Source: Mesorhizobium sp. M7A.F.Ca.US.008.03.1.1
GTDB lineage: Bacteria > Pseudomonadota > Alphaproteobacteria > Rhizobiales > Rhizobiaceae
NCBI RefSeq assembly: GCF_003997495.1
Contig: NZ_RZRU01000005.1
Span: 60,734-124,733 of the forward strand
Length of the DNA: 64,000 nucleotides
Direction of reading: 5' to 3'
Below are positions 42,277-50,625 of the stretch, piece by piece. The notes beneath the pieces are model-generated. The model saw only the letters and a list, made by a program, of their open reading frames with translations, did not search any database and was not told the origin of the DNA. Made by a program: the position numbers and the translations under genes. How positions within the stretch are numbered: the first letter of the stretch is position 1; every line of letters starts with the position of its first letter.

Positions 42277-43467
42277 ATGAACAGTCTCGATCTTCCCGGA
42301 CGTCCCGAAAACACCCGCATCGTCGTCGCCATGTCGGGCGGTGTCGATTCCTCGGTCGTAGCCGGCCTGCTGAAACGCGAGGGCTACGACGTCGTCGGCG
42401 TCACCTTGCAGCTCTACGACCATGGCGCGGCGACGCACCGGGCCGGCTCATGCTGCGCCGGGCAGGACATCGACGATGCCCGCCGTGTCTCCGAGACGCT
42501 CGGCATCCCGCATTATGTGCTCGACTACGAGGAACGCTTCCGCAAGGCGGTCATCGATCCCTTCGCCGAGAGCTACGTCGCCGGCGAGACGCCGATCCCG
42601 TGCGTTTCCTGCAATCAGACGGTGAAGTTCGCCGACCTCTTGGCCACCGCCAAGGAGCTCGGCGCCGACGCGCTGGCCACCGGCCACTACATCCGTTCCG
42701 GCGCCAATGGCGCCCACCGCGCTCTCTACCGTCCGGTCGACGCCGACCGCGACCAGAGCTATTTCCTGTTCGCCACCACGCAGGCGCAGATCGATTATCT
42801 GCGCTTTCCCCTCGGCGGCCTGTCGAAGCCTCAGGTTCGCGCCATCGCCGAGGAGATGGGGCTGGCGGTTGCCGCCAAGCAGGACAGCCAGGACATATGC
42901 TTCGTGCCGCAGGGCAAGTATTCCGACATCATCGCCAAGCTGAAGCCAACCGCAGCCAATCCGGGCGACATCGTCCACATCGACGGCCGCGTGCTCGGCC
43001 GCCATGAGGGCATCCTGCGCTACACGATCGGCCAGCGCCGCGGCATCGGCATCGCTTCCGGCGAGCCGCTTTACGTCGTCCATCTCGACGCCGACCGCGC
43101 TCGCGTCGTGGTTGGCCCGCGCGAGGCGCTGGAGACGCACAAGATCTATCTGCGCAATATGAACTGGCTGGGCGACGGACCGCTCACAGACGTCCCCGCT
43201 GGCGGCCTGGAACTGTTCGCCAAGGTCCGCTCGACGCGGCCGCCGCGTTCGGCCGTGCTGCATCATCGTGCCGGTGCCACATGGGTGGAACTGGTCGACG
43301 GCGAGTCCGGCATCGCGCCGGGCCAGGCCTGCGTGCTCTACTCCGATGACGGCAACGAGGCCCGCGTGTTCGGCGGCGGCTTCATCGAGCGTTCGGAGCG
43401 TGGCCCCGAGGCCGAGGCCATGCTGACCCGGCTGGCCGCCAGGCCGGCCCAGATACCTGCCGAATAA
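42277..43467 (+). CDS. mnmA: tRNA-uridine 2-sulfurtransferase
   Basis: 396 aa. PP-loop [20 protein letters not shown] binds ATP; catalytic pair is the Cys in [13 protein letters not shown] and the Cys in [13 protein letters not shown]. Central and C-terminal domains follow ([32 protein letters not shown]). MnmA thiolates U34 of tRNA-Lys, -Glu and -Gln. ATG 42277 gives [20 protein letters not shown]. The stop codon lies within a short tandem duplication (43452-43483). Confidence 0.96.
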   Translation: MNSLDLPGRPENTRIVVAMSGGVDSSVVAGLLKREGYDVVGVTLQLYDHGAATHRAGSCCAGQDIDDARRVSETLGIPHYVLDYEERFRKAVIDPFAESYVAGETPIPCVSCNQTVKFADLLATAKELGADALATGHYIRSGANGAHRALYRPVDADRDQSYFLFATTQAQIDYLRFPLGGLSKPQVRAIAEEMGLAVAAKQDSQDICFVPQGKYSDIIAKLKPTAANPGDIVHIDGRVLGRHEGILRYTIGQRRGIGIASGEPLYVVHLDADRARVVVGPREALETHKIYLRNMNWLGDGPLTDVPAGGLELFAKVRSTRPPRSAVLHHRAGATWVELVDGESGIAPGQACVLYSDDGNEARVFGGGFIERSERGPEAEAMLTRLAARPAQIPAE

Positions 43468-43483
43468 GATACCCGCCGAATAA
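43452..43483 (+). repeat. 16-bp tandem duplication spanning the mnmA stop codon
   Basis: GATACCTGCCGAATAA (43452-43467) is followed at once by GATACCCGCCGAATAA (43468-43483); 15 of 16 bases agree. The first copy encodes the mnmA C-terminus and its TAA. Confidence 0.85.
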
Positions 43484-43492
43484 ATCCGCGCT

Positions 43493-44458
43493 TCAGGAAT
43501 TCGACTTGGTGTGGGTGACCGTGCCGGCGGTCAGGATGCGCAGCACCCTGATGGCTTCCTCGCCGCTGGTGCGCGGTTCGGCACGCGTCTCGATGCACTG
43601 GATGAAATGCTCAAGCTCGCGTGTCAGCGGCATGCCCTGGGCAACCGCCACATAGGACGGCTCATTGGTGGTGAAGGCCCATTGGCCGCTGTCCTGCCAC
43701 ACCGCGTGGCGGTAGACGGCTAGCTTGCGTTCCCATGGCTCGACATCGTCGAACACCGCCATCGCCTTGGTGCCGACCACGGTCAGCCGCCGCTCGCGAT
43801 AGGGATTGAGACGCGAGGTGAAGAGATGGCTGCGCAGGCCGTTGGGAAAGCGCATGTGCAGATGCGCGAAGTCGCTGAGATTGTCGAGGAGCGCCGCGCC
43901 CTCGCCGCGCACCTCGATCGGCTCTGTGCCGGTGATCGCCAGGATCATCGACAGATCGTGCGGCGCCAGGTCCCACAGCGCGTCGTTCTCGGTGTGGAAC
44001 TTGCCGAGGCCGAGCCGGTGCGAGTGGATGTAGCGGACTTCGCCGAGTTCGCCCTTGTCGATCAGCCCTTTCAGCGTCTCGAAGGCGGGATGGAACCGCA
44101 ACACATGGCCGACCATGAAGACGCGGCCATTGTCCTTGGCCGCCTGCACCGCACGCTCGGCATCCGCCACCGTCAGCGCGATCGGCTTTTCCACCAGCAC
44201 GTCCTTGCCGCTCTCGACGGCACGCACGGCAAGGTCGGCATGGAATTGCGGCGGCAGTGCCATGACGATGGCGTCGATATCGTCACGGACGAACAACTGG
44301 TCCGGCTCGATCGCCAGGCAGTCCTGCTCGCTGGCGAAGCCTTCTGCGCGGGCCCGGTTGGTATCGGAGACCGCGTGCAGCGCGCCGAGCGCCTTGAGAG
44401 TGCGGATGTGGTTGCTGCCCCAGTATCCGCAACCGAGGACTGCTATGCGCGGCTTCAT
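43493..44458 (-). CDS. Gfo/Idh/MocA-family oxidoreductase
   Basis: 321 aa. Rossmann start RIAVLGCGYWGSNHIRTLKA, EKP motif in DVLVEKPIALTVADAERAV, then the catalytic region LDRLGL-like HRLGLGKFHTENDALWDLAP with the conserved D-x-x-x-H (DLAPHD). Members oxidise or epimerise sugars, often in surface-polysaccharide synthesis. ATG 44458 is preferred to TTG 44467. No sugar-pathway neighbours. Confidence 0.88.
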   Translation of the reverse strand: MKPRIAVLGCGYWGSNHIRTLKALGALHAVSDTNRARAEGFASEQDCLAIEPDQLFVRDDIDAIVMALPPQFHADLAVRAVESGKDVLVEKPIALTVADAERAVQAAKDNGRVFMVGHVLRFHPAFETLKGLIDKGELGEVRYIHSHRLGLGKFHTENDALWDLAPHDLSMILAITGTEPIEVRGEGAALLDNLSDFAHLHMRFPNGLRSHLFTSRLNPYRERRLTVVGTKAMAVFDDVEPWERKLAVYRHAVWQDSGQWAFTTNEPSYVAVAQGMPLTRELEHFIQCIETRAEPRTSGEEAIRVLRILTAGTVTHTKSNS

Positions 44459-44698
44459 CTGTTTCAAACTCTAAAAACTCGTGGCCGAGACATAGCGACG
44501 TGCCCCTTCGAACTCAACCCCGGCGGCGGCAACCAAATGTCCGCACGGCAAAGCTTTTCGATAATGACGATAAGCCGGCAAGCCGGTTGCTTCGAAGCTT
44601 GACAGGCTCACCCTCCCAACCTTATATCCGCGCGACCTTGGCGAACGCCCCCGACATGCCTTTCGATTTGAGGCGGATTTCGGGCCTTTCGCCGCCCT

Positions 44699-44775
44699 GG
44701 CGGGGTAGCTCAGTTGGTTAGAGCACGGGAATCATAATCCTGGGGTCGGGGGTTCAAGTCCCTCTCCCGCTACCA
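44699..44775 (+). tRNA. tRNA-Met (CAU anticodon), probably elongator
   Basis: 77 bases including encoded CCA. Acceptor GGCGGGG/TCCCGCT with GU pairs at both ends, D stem GCTC/GAGC, anticodon stem CGGGA/TCCTG with loop ATCATAA (CAU), T stem GGGGG/CCCTC with TTCAAGT. The non-initiator acceptor pairing and overall match to rhizobial elongator Met favour elongator over initiator; a tRNA-Ile2 reading (lysidine-modified CAU) is less likely. It marks the left boundary of the accessory island. Confidence 0.92.
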
Positions 44776-44937
44776 TTACTTTTCGACGCCATTTCAACAA
44801 CTTGCATGCGGTCCAAGTGGTCGCATTACTTGCTTGGGATGTCGCATCATGTTGCAACTGGCTACCGTTGATTTCCAACGGTTTCCTGCGACTATCGGCA
44901 GGTCCACGCGACATGGACGCGACACAGGAGGGGGATT

Positions 44938-45591
44938 TTGGCGTATTCAACAGTGGCGACGACGGCCGGGGGAAAAGTTCCAGGTGACAAGCTCCTCGAC
45001 CTTGGTCGCTGCCCTCACTGTGACATCGCAAGCCCGGATGTAAATCGAACTTGGTCGGACCACTGGAAGAGCGTCGCAGAAGAGCGCTGGGCAGCCTATC
45101 GCTGCAATTCCTGTTCAGGGATTATCTCGATGCGAATGCGCTATGAAAAAGATGGACGAATGCAAGCCACGGCTATCTTCCCCGATGCAAAAATTGCGCA
45201 CGCAGATATCCCAGAGCCCGCAAGGACATTCCTTCAACAAGCGTTCGAGACGCTTCGTGCCCCAGATGCAGCAGCGGTAATGGCCGGTAGCGCTGTGGAC
45301 GCCATGCTGAAAAAACATGAGCTTACCGAAGGCAGTCTGTATGCGCGTATCGACGAAGCCCTAAAGAAAAACCTTCTAACCGAGGGAATGGCTAAGTGGG
45401 CGCATTCGGTCAGGCTCGGCTCTAATCGCCCGAGGCACGCCGACGACACCAGACCCCACGTTTCGCCTGAGGAAGCAAAGCAGGCTGTTGAGTTTGCTGA
45501 GGCACTAGGGAACTTCCTTTTCGTTCTGACGGCTAGAATTGACCGAGGTATCAAGGCGGCCGAACAGGCTGTGAAAAGCCCGGCCACCTGA
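44938..45591 (+). CDS. DUF4145 domain protein with N-terminal zinc-finger cysteines
   Basis: 217 aa. Two CxxC pairs (GRCPHCDIA and YRCNSCSGI) form a probable zinc ribbon; the C-terminal DUF4145 part holds FETLRAPDAAAVMAGSAVDA and HADDTRPHVSPEEAKQAVEF. DUF4145 is often found with restriction or other defence genes and in mobile elements, but its activity is unknown. TTG start at 44938 behind AGGAGGGGG. It is the first gene after tRNA-Met and so the first gene of the island. Confidence 0.82.
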   Translation: MAYSTVATTAGGKVPGDKLLDLGRCPHCDIASPDVNRTWSDHWKSVAEERWAAYRCNSCSGIISMRMRYEKDGRMQATAIFPDAKIAHADIPEPARTFLQQAFETLRAPDAAAVMAGSAVDAMLKKHELTEGSLYARIDEALKKNLLTEGMAKWAHSVRLGSNRPRHADDTRPHVSPEEAKQAVEFAEALGNFLFVLTARIDRGIKAAEQAVKSPAT

Positions 45592-45707
45592 GTTGCCGAG
45601 CCAGGTCAGACCGCTCTGCCTTTTCCGCCGCCGGTCGAATTCCCGAATAATCCGGAACGCATGTGAAGAATACCGGCCGCCGGGGCCTGCCGCTTTGCAT
45701 CGCAATC

Positions 45708-46022
45708 CTACATTCCAGTAGTGCTATTCTCCCGGCTACCAAAATGTCGCGTCGGCGCCGGCCGATCGGCGCTTCGCTCTTGGTCTGATCCGCCGCCCAC
45801 CTCAATGATTCCGACCAGTGCGCGAACAAACTGAACCATATCGTTTGCCGTGATGGCTGCCTCGTCGGGACTTTGCCCAATGTACTCGGCGGCTGCGCAA
45901 CATGACAGGCGGATGAGATCGTAGTGTGAATCCCTTTCATCCTCCGGCAACGCTGCTATTTTAAGAGTTCGGCGATGAATCAACCGCAGCAATTGTTCGA
46001 GAGCTGCTCCGACGACACTCAT
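45708..46022 (-). CDS. Hypothetical protein
   Basis: 104 aa, helical: MSVVGAALEQLLRLIHRRTL, LIRLSCCAAAEYIGQSPDEA, AITANDMVQFVRALVGII, then a polar tail. No family recognised. ATG 46022 has GGAGC upstream; an ATG at 46037 is in frame. Codon usage is plausible but less GC3-rich than the chromosomal genes. Confidence 0.5.
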   Translation of the reverse strand: MSVVGAALEQLLRLIHRRTLKIAALPEDERDSHYDLIRLSCCAAAEYIGQSPDEAAITANDMVQFVRALVGIIEVGGGSDQERSADRPAPTRHFGSRENSTTGM

Positions 46023-46251
46023 GCGTTTGCTCCGCATTGGTCGAGCGCTTTCCGACGCTCCAAGGGCGCGCGTTGTAACGTCGATGAGGGAGGTGGTTTT
46101 CGCGTCCCCGTGATGTGGAAGGGTGCGTCACAGCCGTTAATATATCGTTTCTTGCTAATATAAGACGCATCGCAGAAGCCGCCCGGCCTACTGCAAGGGG
46201 GCGCCTCAGAAATCGTTCGTGTAAGCATCATTGTAAGCAGGCACCGGGCAC

Positions 46252-46283
46252 AAAAAGGCCCGGAAGCCGAAGCCGCCGGGCCT
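46252..46283 (-). terminator. Terminator of the minus-strand two-gene operon
   Basis: On the minus strand AGGCCCGG (46283-46276) pairs with CCGGGCCT (46263-46256), followed by a run of five T. It lies 23 bases after the stop of the gene at 46306-46656. Confidence 0.8.
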
Positions 46284-46305
46284 GATCTCATCAACCAGTT
46301 AGTGG

Positions 46306-46656
46306 TTAATTCCCGTGGAACGCCGGGCAGTCCTGCGAGACCAGCGGATTGAGAGCCCACTGGACGGTTTCGCCGTCTTCCGATGGCTCGGCGTCGTGGC
46401 CGTCCTCATCGTCGGCGTTGTCTAGCTCCAGATCGCATGTGTCGCCGGGCCCGCCGCGCGCCGTCCAGCCGAGCGATGGTTCGTCGTCGGCGGTGTCTTC
46501 CAGGTCGCAATCTGCTTCCATGAGGTCGAGCGCGGTGATCAGCGCCATAGACTGGTCTAGAAGTTCGTTGATGCGCTTGCCGACTTCCTGGCGCCACGTG
46601 CGCGGGTCCATACCGGCTGGCATGCCGTAGGGCTTCAACGTGCCGAGGGCGTTCAT
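46306..46656 (-). CDS. Hypothetical acidic protein of phage/island type
   Basis: 116 aa. N-terminal half MNALGTLKPYGMPAGMDPRT, WRQEVGKRINELLDQSMALI; C-terminal half very acidic (DCDLEDTADDEPSLGW, NADDEDGHDAEPSEDGE). Family unknown, though similar short acidic proteins occur in rhizobial mobile DNA. The start ATG overlaps the upstream gene's stop (ATGA at 46653-46656), so the pair is translationally coupled. Confidence 0.7.
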   Translation of the reverse strand: MNALGTLKPYGMPAGMDPRTWRQEVGKRINELLDQSMALITALDLMEADCDLEDTADDEPSLGWTARGGPGDTCDLELDNADDEDGHDAEPSEDGETVQWALNPLVSQDCPAFHGN

Positions 46657-47150
46657 GCTGCACCTGTGGATTTTACAGCGACGGCGCAACGGGCGAAAGC
46701 ACCGCAAAGTGTGTCGTGGAGCGCTTCGATGCGTATTCTCGCATCTTCGATCTGCCCCACCATCATCGCGGCAAGCGTTTCCCCTTCGCCGGTCGGCTCC
46801 TTATCCATCTCGTTGAGCATCGTGATCAATTCGGGCTTGGTTTTGTACATAACAGCCCACGCTAAGCGGATTGCGACGAGCGTGGGATTTATCGCCTCGA
46901 TCCATTCGTCATTGGTCGGCGGCACGAATTCGCCCTCGTAATGTTCCCAAGGCTTCCAGTCGAGCGCGGCGAATTCAGCGTCGGGCATATCGTCCGCTGG
47001 CGCTTCAGCCGCTAAAGCGCCCGCCATAGCCGGAATGGAGGCAATCGCGCCGATGAGCATGGCGCGGCGGGAAAACCGTCCGGTGAAGATGTGCATTCCC
47101 TCGACAGCGGGCATGGCTTCGCCGGCCGCCGGAACATGGGTGTTCGGCAT
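46653..47150 (-). CDS. Hypothetical protein with twin-arginine-like signal
   Basis: 165 aa. After a short lead, RFSRRAMLIGAIASIPAMAG resembles a Tat signal with cleavage near ALAAEA. The mature part holds ALDWKPWEHYEGEFVPPTND and a helical end (KPELITMLNEMDKEPTGEGE). GGAG is eight bases before ATG 47150. First gene of a two-gene operon, divergent from the XRE regulator. No family recognised. Confidence 0.7.
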   Translation of the reverse strand: MPNTHVPAAGEAMPAVEGMHIFTGRFSRRAMLIGAIASIPAMAGALAAEAPADDMPDAEFAALDWKPWEHYEGEFVPPTNDEWIEAINPTLVAIRLAWAVMYKTKPELITMLNEMDKEPTGEGETLAAMMVGQIEDARIRIEALHDTLCGAFARCAVAVKSTGAA

Positions 47151-47181
47151 GGTGTTTGCTCCAGTTGATGTTTTCGTATTG

Positions 47182-47203
47182 CGGTGATACGAATAGATCA
47201 CCG
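47182..47203. promoter_or_regulatory. Operator between divergent XRE regulator and the two-gene operon
   Basis: CGGTGAT (47182-47188) and ATCACCG (47197-47203) form a perfect 7-8-7 inverted repeat, 32 bases upstream of the minus-strand start and 40 upstream of the XRE ATG. It resembles a cI/C-protein-type switch site. Confidence 0.65.
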
Positions 47204-47242
47204 TTATACAAACGTCAACACTTTTAGATAAAGTTGATCCGG

Positions 47243-47482
47243 ATGGATAAGCCTACAGGCCGACAAATCGCTGCTGCGCGGACTCTCGTCGGCATGACGC
47301 AACCACAGTTAGCCGAGCAATCGAAGGTGTCGGTTCCGACCGTCAAGCGCATGGAAGGCAGCGACGGGCCGGCGGTTGGAATGGCAAACAACGTCGATGC
47401 TGTCTGCCGCGCCCTCGAGTCCGCCGGCGTCGAGTTCATAGCTGAAAATGGTGGCGGAGCTGGCGTGAGGTTGAGGAAATAA
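47243..47482 (+). CDS. Small XRE-family HTH regulator
   Basis: 79 aa. GRQIAAARTLVGMTQPQLAE, QSKVSVPTVKRMEGSDG is a Cro/C1-type helix-turn-helix, followed by the short tail VDAVCRALESAGVEFIAENG common in plasmid- and phage-borne regulators. ATG 47243 is preferred; TTG 47234 also possible. Stop is followed by GTG of the next gene after one base, so these are cotranscribed. Probably binds the operator at 47182-47203. Confidence 0.88.
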   Translation: MDKPTGRQIAAARTLVGMTQPQLAEQSKVSVPTVKRMEGSDGPAVGMANNVDAVCRALESAGVEFIAENGGGAGVRLRK

Positions 47483-47483
47483 A

Positions 47484-47984
47484 GTGGCCGAAACACCTGA
47501 GACTGAAAAAAGCTACGATCTTCGAATCCGTGCGGCTGAACGGGCCCACGACGCTAGGCGCACGGCTCTTGAAAATACAACCTCCCAGGTTCTGTCCTTT
47601 TCTAACAGTGCTATGAGGGCACCAGCTCTTGTGGCAGCTGGTGGCGTGGCCGCTGCTTTGGGCTTTTACAGCGCTAATTACACCCGATTGGCCGAACAAC
47701 CGGAACACTTGACGACATTTAACTCGATTCTCTACTGGCTTTTCGCAAGCCTGCTATTGACTGTGATTGCCCCTGGGTTGGCCTATTTCAGCCAAATCTA
47801 TTTCTCGCTGTCGATCGCCGAAGAGGATTCTGTATGGGAAGCGCCGTTCATACGCGACACACCTGAGTCAAAGCGTCTGAAACTCCTCGGTGAAATAATT
47901 CGCTGGGGCTCAATCGGCGCCGTGGTCGGATCTATCGTTTGTCTTGCTATAGGTGGCGTGACGTTTCTCTCATTAATAAAGTAA
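47484..47984 (+). CDS. Hypothetical membrane protein
   Basis: 166 aa. Charged N-terminal helix (YDLRIRAAERAHDARRTALE), then three membrane segments: MRAPALVAAGGVAAALGFYS, ILYWLFASLLLTVIAPGLAY and SIGAVVGSIVCLAIGGVTFL. GTG start at 47484 behind GAGGAAATAAA. Cotranscribed with the XRE regulator. No family recognised. Confidence 0.7.
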   Translation: MAETPETEKSYDLRIRAAERAHDARRTALENTTSQVLSFSNSAMRAPALVAAGGVAAALGFYSANYTRLAEQPEHLTTFNSILYWLFASLLLTVIAPGLAYFSQIYFSLSIAEEDSVWEAPFIRDTPESKRLKLLGEIIRWGSIGAVVGSIVCLAIGGVTFLSLIK

Positions 47985-48068
47985 GTGGCTGGCGTTCCCC
48001 TTCGAAAGAGCCCGCTTGCGTGTCCCTGTTGTCTGCGCGATTGTTCTTTTTCTGCTGGGGTACGCACC

Positions 48069-48374
48069 ATGGGGATTCTGCTATTTTGGTTCGGTCTGTC
48101 GATGATCGTCGGCATTGCGGCCAATAGACGAGATCGCAACGGCACCGGTTGGTTCTTTCTATCGCTTCTCATTTCGCCAATACTTGCCGGCCTCTTGATG
48201 ATCGCTCTTGGGAACGGAAGGCCACCGGCTCAGTACCAGAGGGTGCAAGTGGTCGACGCAGGGCCACCCTCAAAGACCTTTGGGCCGATCATCGAAAAGC
48301 AATGCCCGGATTGTGCAGAGATGGTGAAGGCGGACGCGCGCATATGCCGGTTCTGTCGGCATGAATTCGGGTAA
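48069..48374 (+). CDS. Small membrane protein with C-terminal zinc ribbon
   Basis: 101 aa. Two membrane helices (MGILLFWFGLSMIVGIAANR, GWFFLSLLISPILAGLLMIA), a polar linker, and a zinc ribbon CPDCAEMVKADARICRFC. This TM2-plus-ribbon layout is common in mobile DNA and is of unknown function. ATG 48069 is chosen over the in-frame GTG 47985 because the helix starts here. Confidence 0.72.
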   Translation: MGILLFWFGLSMIVGIAANRRDRNGTGWFFLSLLISPILAGLLMIALGNGRPPAQYQRVQVVDAGPPSKTFGPIIEKQCPDCAEMVKADARICRFCRHEFG

Positions 48375-48395
48375 CGCAAAAAGGAGCGATTCGGA

Positions 48396-48494
48396 ATGGA
48401 CGAGGACGCAGGGAAGATTTTGGCTGAGATCGCCGACAACATGGAGAGCATGCGTTCGGACTTAGTTCTGCAAACGGTCATTCAGACACGCTGA
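48396..48494 (+). CDS. Small ORF, 32 aa
   Basis: MDEDAGKILAEIADNMESMR then SDLVLQTVIQTR-stop, with AAGGAG eight bases before ATG 48396 and 21 bases after the previous stop. Acidic amphipathic helix. No homology known to me; the ribosome-binding site and spacing suggest it is translated with the upstream gene. Confidence 0.5.
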   Translation: MDEDAGKILAEIADNMESMRSDLVLQTVIQTR

Positions 48495-48573
48495 GGTGCA
48501 GCGCTTCCGCTGCCACCAGAAAGCGCTTGATTTCAGCCTGAGACAACGCTTTGAGGGTTTCGACCTGGCCAGG

Positions 48574-48867
48574 CTATCCCCTAAACCGCTCGGTGTGCCA
48601 ATGGATCTTGCCGTCGACCTTCATCGGTTTGTGAATCATCAGGCGCTTGGGAAGGTGCTCGGGGTGGACCTCAAGCAGCGTGATCTTGATCGATGGCTTG
48701 CACCGGTTGCAGTCGAATTTCAGCTTCAGAGGATCGACGCCGCCGCCGTAGACCATCATGAGATCGGCTGATCTGCAGTAGCGGACATTGCCGCAACTGC
48801 ATTCGGCCTTCACAAGCATGTTGTGCCGCGTCGCCTTGCCCAGCGTGTCGATCGGATCGTGTGCCAT
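48574..48867 (-). CDS. Hypothetical zinc-ribbon protein
   Basis: 97 aa. Cysteine pairs CSCGNVRYC and CNRCKPS form a probable zinc site; also DLMMVYGGGVDPLKLKFDC. ATG 48867 with AGAGGG before it. This type of short protein recurs in rhizobial prophage-like DNA; function unknown. Confidence 0.65.
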   Translation of the reverse strand: MAHDPIDTLGKATRHNMLVKAECSCGNVRYCRSADLMMVYGGGVDPLKLKFDCNRCKPSIKITLLEVHPEHLPKRLMIHKPMKVDGKIHWHTERFRG

Positions 48868-48966
48868 CCCTCTAGAAAAGGAACATATTCCTCGCAGGTC
48901 AAGAGGCTCTTGACTCAACCGTTCTCATTTTGTTCACTGGCGACAGGATAACCACAGGAGGCGAAC

Positions 48967-49266
48967 ATGCAGCTTCGCTTAGAGATCAAAGGCGCTTCAC
49001 CTGAGGAGCAGGAGCGCGGCGTCGAGGCGGCAAAGGCCGTCTTCGCTGCGGCCGGCATCTCGGCCCAGCAAGCCGCAGGTGGATTGTTTGCCTTGGAAGG
49101 CTGGGACGACGCCAGCTTTGCTGCCGATGAGGAACCCACAGCGGAAGAGGACGATGCTGCAAGTGTTTGGATCGAGGCCAACAAGGCCGCTATCGCCGCA
49201 TGCTGCGCCAATTGGCCTCCAGATGCCGTGCCGGACAATTATCTCTTGCTTGAATTGGTCGATTGA
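48967..49266 (+). CDS. Hypothetical protein
   Basis: 99 aa. MQLRLEIKGASPEEQERGVE, AAKAVFAAAGISAQQAAGGL and an acidic C-terminal half (ADEEPTAEEDDAASVWIEAN). AGGAGG lies six bases before ATG 48967. Stop is 2 bases before the SRAP start, so it heads a coupled four-gene run (48967-50400). No family recognised. Confidence 0.7.
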   Translation: MQLRLEIKGASPEEQERGVEAAKAVFAAAGISAQQAAGGLFALEGWDDASFAADEEPTAEEDDAASVWIEANKAAIAACCANWPPDAVPDNYLLLELVD

Positions 49267-49268
49267 GC

Positions 49269-49961
49269 ATGTGCGGCCGCTATACCAGGTACCTGACCTG
49301 GTCTGAGATCCATCGCCTATATCGGCTGACCGCGCCGGCGGAGACTGGCCGCAACGACGCCCCTCGCTACAACATTGCGCCAACCGAGGAAGTCCCGTTC
49401 GTCACGGCCGGCGAGGATGGCAATCACAAACTCCGCGAAGGCCGCTGGTGGCTCGTGCCGTTCTGGGCGAAAGAGATGCCCAAGGCGGCAATGTTCAATG
49501 CCAGGATCGAAGGCGTCGATACGGCCCCGGCCTTCCGTGACGCGTTCAAGTCAAAGCGCTGTCTGATCCCGGCCGACGGCTTCTACGAATGGACCATCTC
49601 GCCGGCCGACGGCAAGAAGGACCCTTGGCATATCTATCTGCCCGGACACGCGCCGTTCTCGTTTGCCGGCCTGTGGGCATACAATTCGAACCTCGACATC
49701 ACCAGTTGCACCATCATAACAGAGCCGGCCGGCGAGCCGATGAAGAACCTGCACGATCGGCAGCCGGTGATCCTCGACCAAACCTACTATGACGCGTGGC
49801 TGGATCCGACGACGCCCAAGGACTACCTGAAAGACATTCTCAGCCACGACATCGACGGTCAACTGCAGTTCAACCGCGTCGGTCGCGACGTCAACGCAAC
49901 TCTGATCAACAAGCAGCCCAATGACCATCCCGCCTTGGTCGGCCCGATCAACCCCCTATGA
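49269..49961 (+). CDS. SOS response-associated peptidase (SRAP; HMCES/YedK family)
   Basis: 230 aa. Catalytic C2 (MCGRYTRY) is exposed after Met removal; N37-region Asn in PRYNIAPTEEVP, Glu in FNARIEGVDTAPAF and CLIPADGFYEW, and His in PMKNLHDRQPVIL complete the site. SRAP proteins crosslink to abasic sites in single-stranded DNA and protect them. The start ATG follows the previous stop by two bases and the stop overlaps the next ATG (ATGA). A DNA ligase lies on the other strand nearby, so this part of the island looks like DNA maintenance. Confidence 0.93.
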   Translation: MCGRYTRYLTWSEIHRLYRLTAPAETGRNDAPRYNIAPTEEVPFVTAGEDGNHKLREGRWWLVPFWAKEMPKAAMFNARIEGVDTAPAFRDAFKSKRCLIPADGFYEWTISPADGKKDPWHIYLPGHAPFSFAGLWAYNSNLDITSCTIITEPAGEPMKNLHDRQPVILDQTYYDAWLDPTTPKDYLKDILSHDIDGQLQFNRVGRDVNATLINKQPNDHPALVGPINPL

Positions 49962-50158
49962 GCGACGAACCGCTGAGGCTTGCGGAGGGGATGACGGCAG
50001 CGCCGCGCGAGCGGTCGCGGATCGAAAACCATGTTTGCGAGTTTGCAAGATGTGGCATGCGTGCTCCGTTCGGATTTGCCAAGCCACGGCAAGAGTCACA
50101 CTGGTTCTGTTCCGGGCACCGAGAGCATGGCGACCAGTATTTGCAGGGGGCAAGATGA
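49958..50158 (+). CDS. Hypothetical protein with Cys/His cluster
   Basis: 66 aa: ERSRIENHVCEFARCGMRAP, HWFCSGHREHGDQYLQG. The C-x4-C ... C-x2-H-x2-H pattern could bind zinc. Overlaps both neighbours by ATGA (49958-49961, 50155-50158), so it is translationally coupled to SRAP and to the next gene. Confidence 0.65.
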   Translation: MSDEPLRLAEGMTAAPRERSRIENHVCEFARCGMRAPFGFAKPRQESHWFCSGHREHGDQYLQGAR

Positions 50159-50400
50159 TCAGTCCGCCGAAACGACAGGGAGAATATCAGGACCGGGCCA
50201 TCGACTGCCAAGAGGCAATGGAGCCCGGATTTCAGGCAATCGTCGATTGCATGCTGGAAGCGGGATGGAAGCGAGGCGAGACAATGCGGGCGTTTAAACG
50301 GCTCATCGCCGCCGACAACATGACGCAGAAAGAGAGCGCCAAGCTGGAGACGCAACTCGCAATTGCGCGGGCCATGTTGCGCGCCGGCAAGCCGCTCTAA
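50155..50400 (+). CDS. Hypothetical protein
   Basis: 81 aa, helical: EYQDRAIDCQEAMEPGFQAI, VDCMLEAGWKRGETMRAFKR, TQKESAKLETQLAIARAMLR. Last gene of the coupled run from 48967. Converges with the minus-strand gene with a four-base overlap of stops. No family recognised. Confidence 0.65.
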   Translation: MISPPKRQGEYQDRAIDCQEAMEPGFQAIVDCMLEAGWKRGETMRAFKRLIAADNMTQKESAKLETQLAIARAMLRAGKPL

Positions 50401-50621
50401 CGCTCGACGCCGGCCTCATCAACTTCCGCTTCCATCTGGTCACTGACAGGCTTGACCTTTCCGGCGTCGGCCAAAGGAAGGTCGTCAAAGCCTTGCAGCC
50501 AAGCGTCGGCCTGCTCTTCCCAGTACTCCGGCACTGAGCGTTCCTTGCAGTCCTTGCGCGCCTGGGCGCCATACATCCAGGCATAGGTGACGCGCTCCTG
50601 ATCTTTCTTGGCGACCGCCAT
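50397..50621 (-). CDS. Hypothetical protein
   Basis: 74 aa: DQERVTYAWMYGAQARKDCK, VPEYWEEQADAWLQGFDDLP and an acidic tail. Starts 4 bases after the stop of the 70-aa gene, third in the ligase operon. No family recognised. Confidence 0.62.
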   Translation of the reverse strand: MAVAKKDQERVTYAWMYGAQARKDCKERSVPEYWEEQADAWLQGFDDLPLADAGKVKPVSDQMEAEVDEAGVER

Positions 50622-50625
50622 CTGT

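Noticed and set aside
44732..45031. Minus-strand frame ending GEGLEPPTPGL across the tRNA
   Set aside because: This peptide is the usual artefact of translating the complement of tRNA-Met. No integrase motif is present in the rest of the frame.
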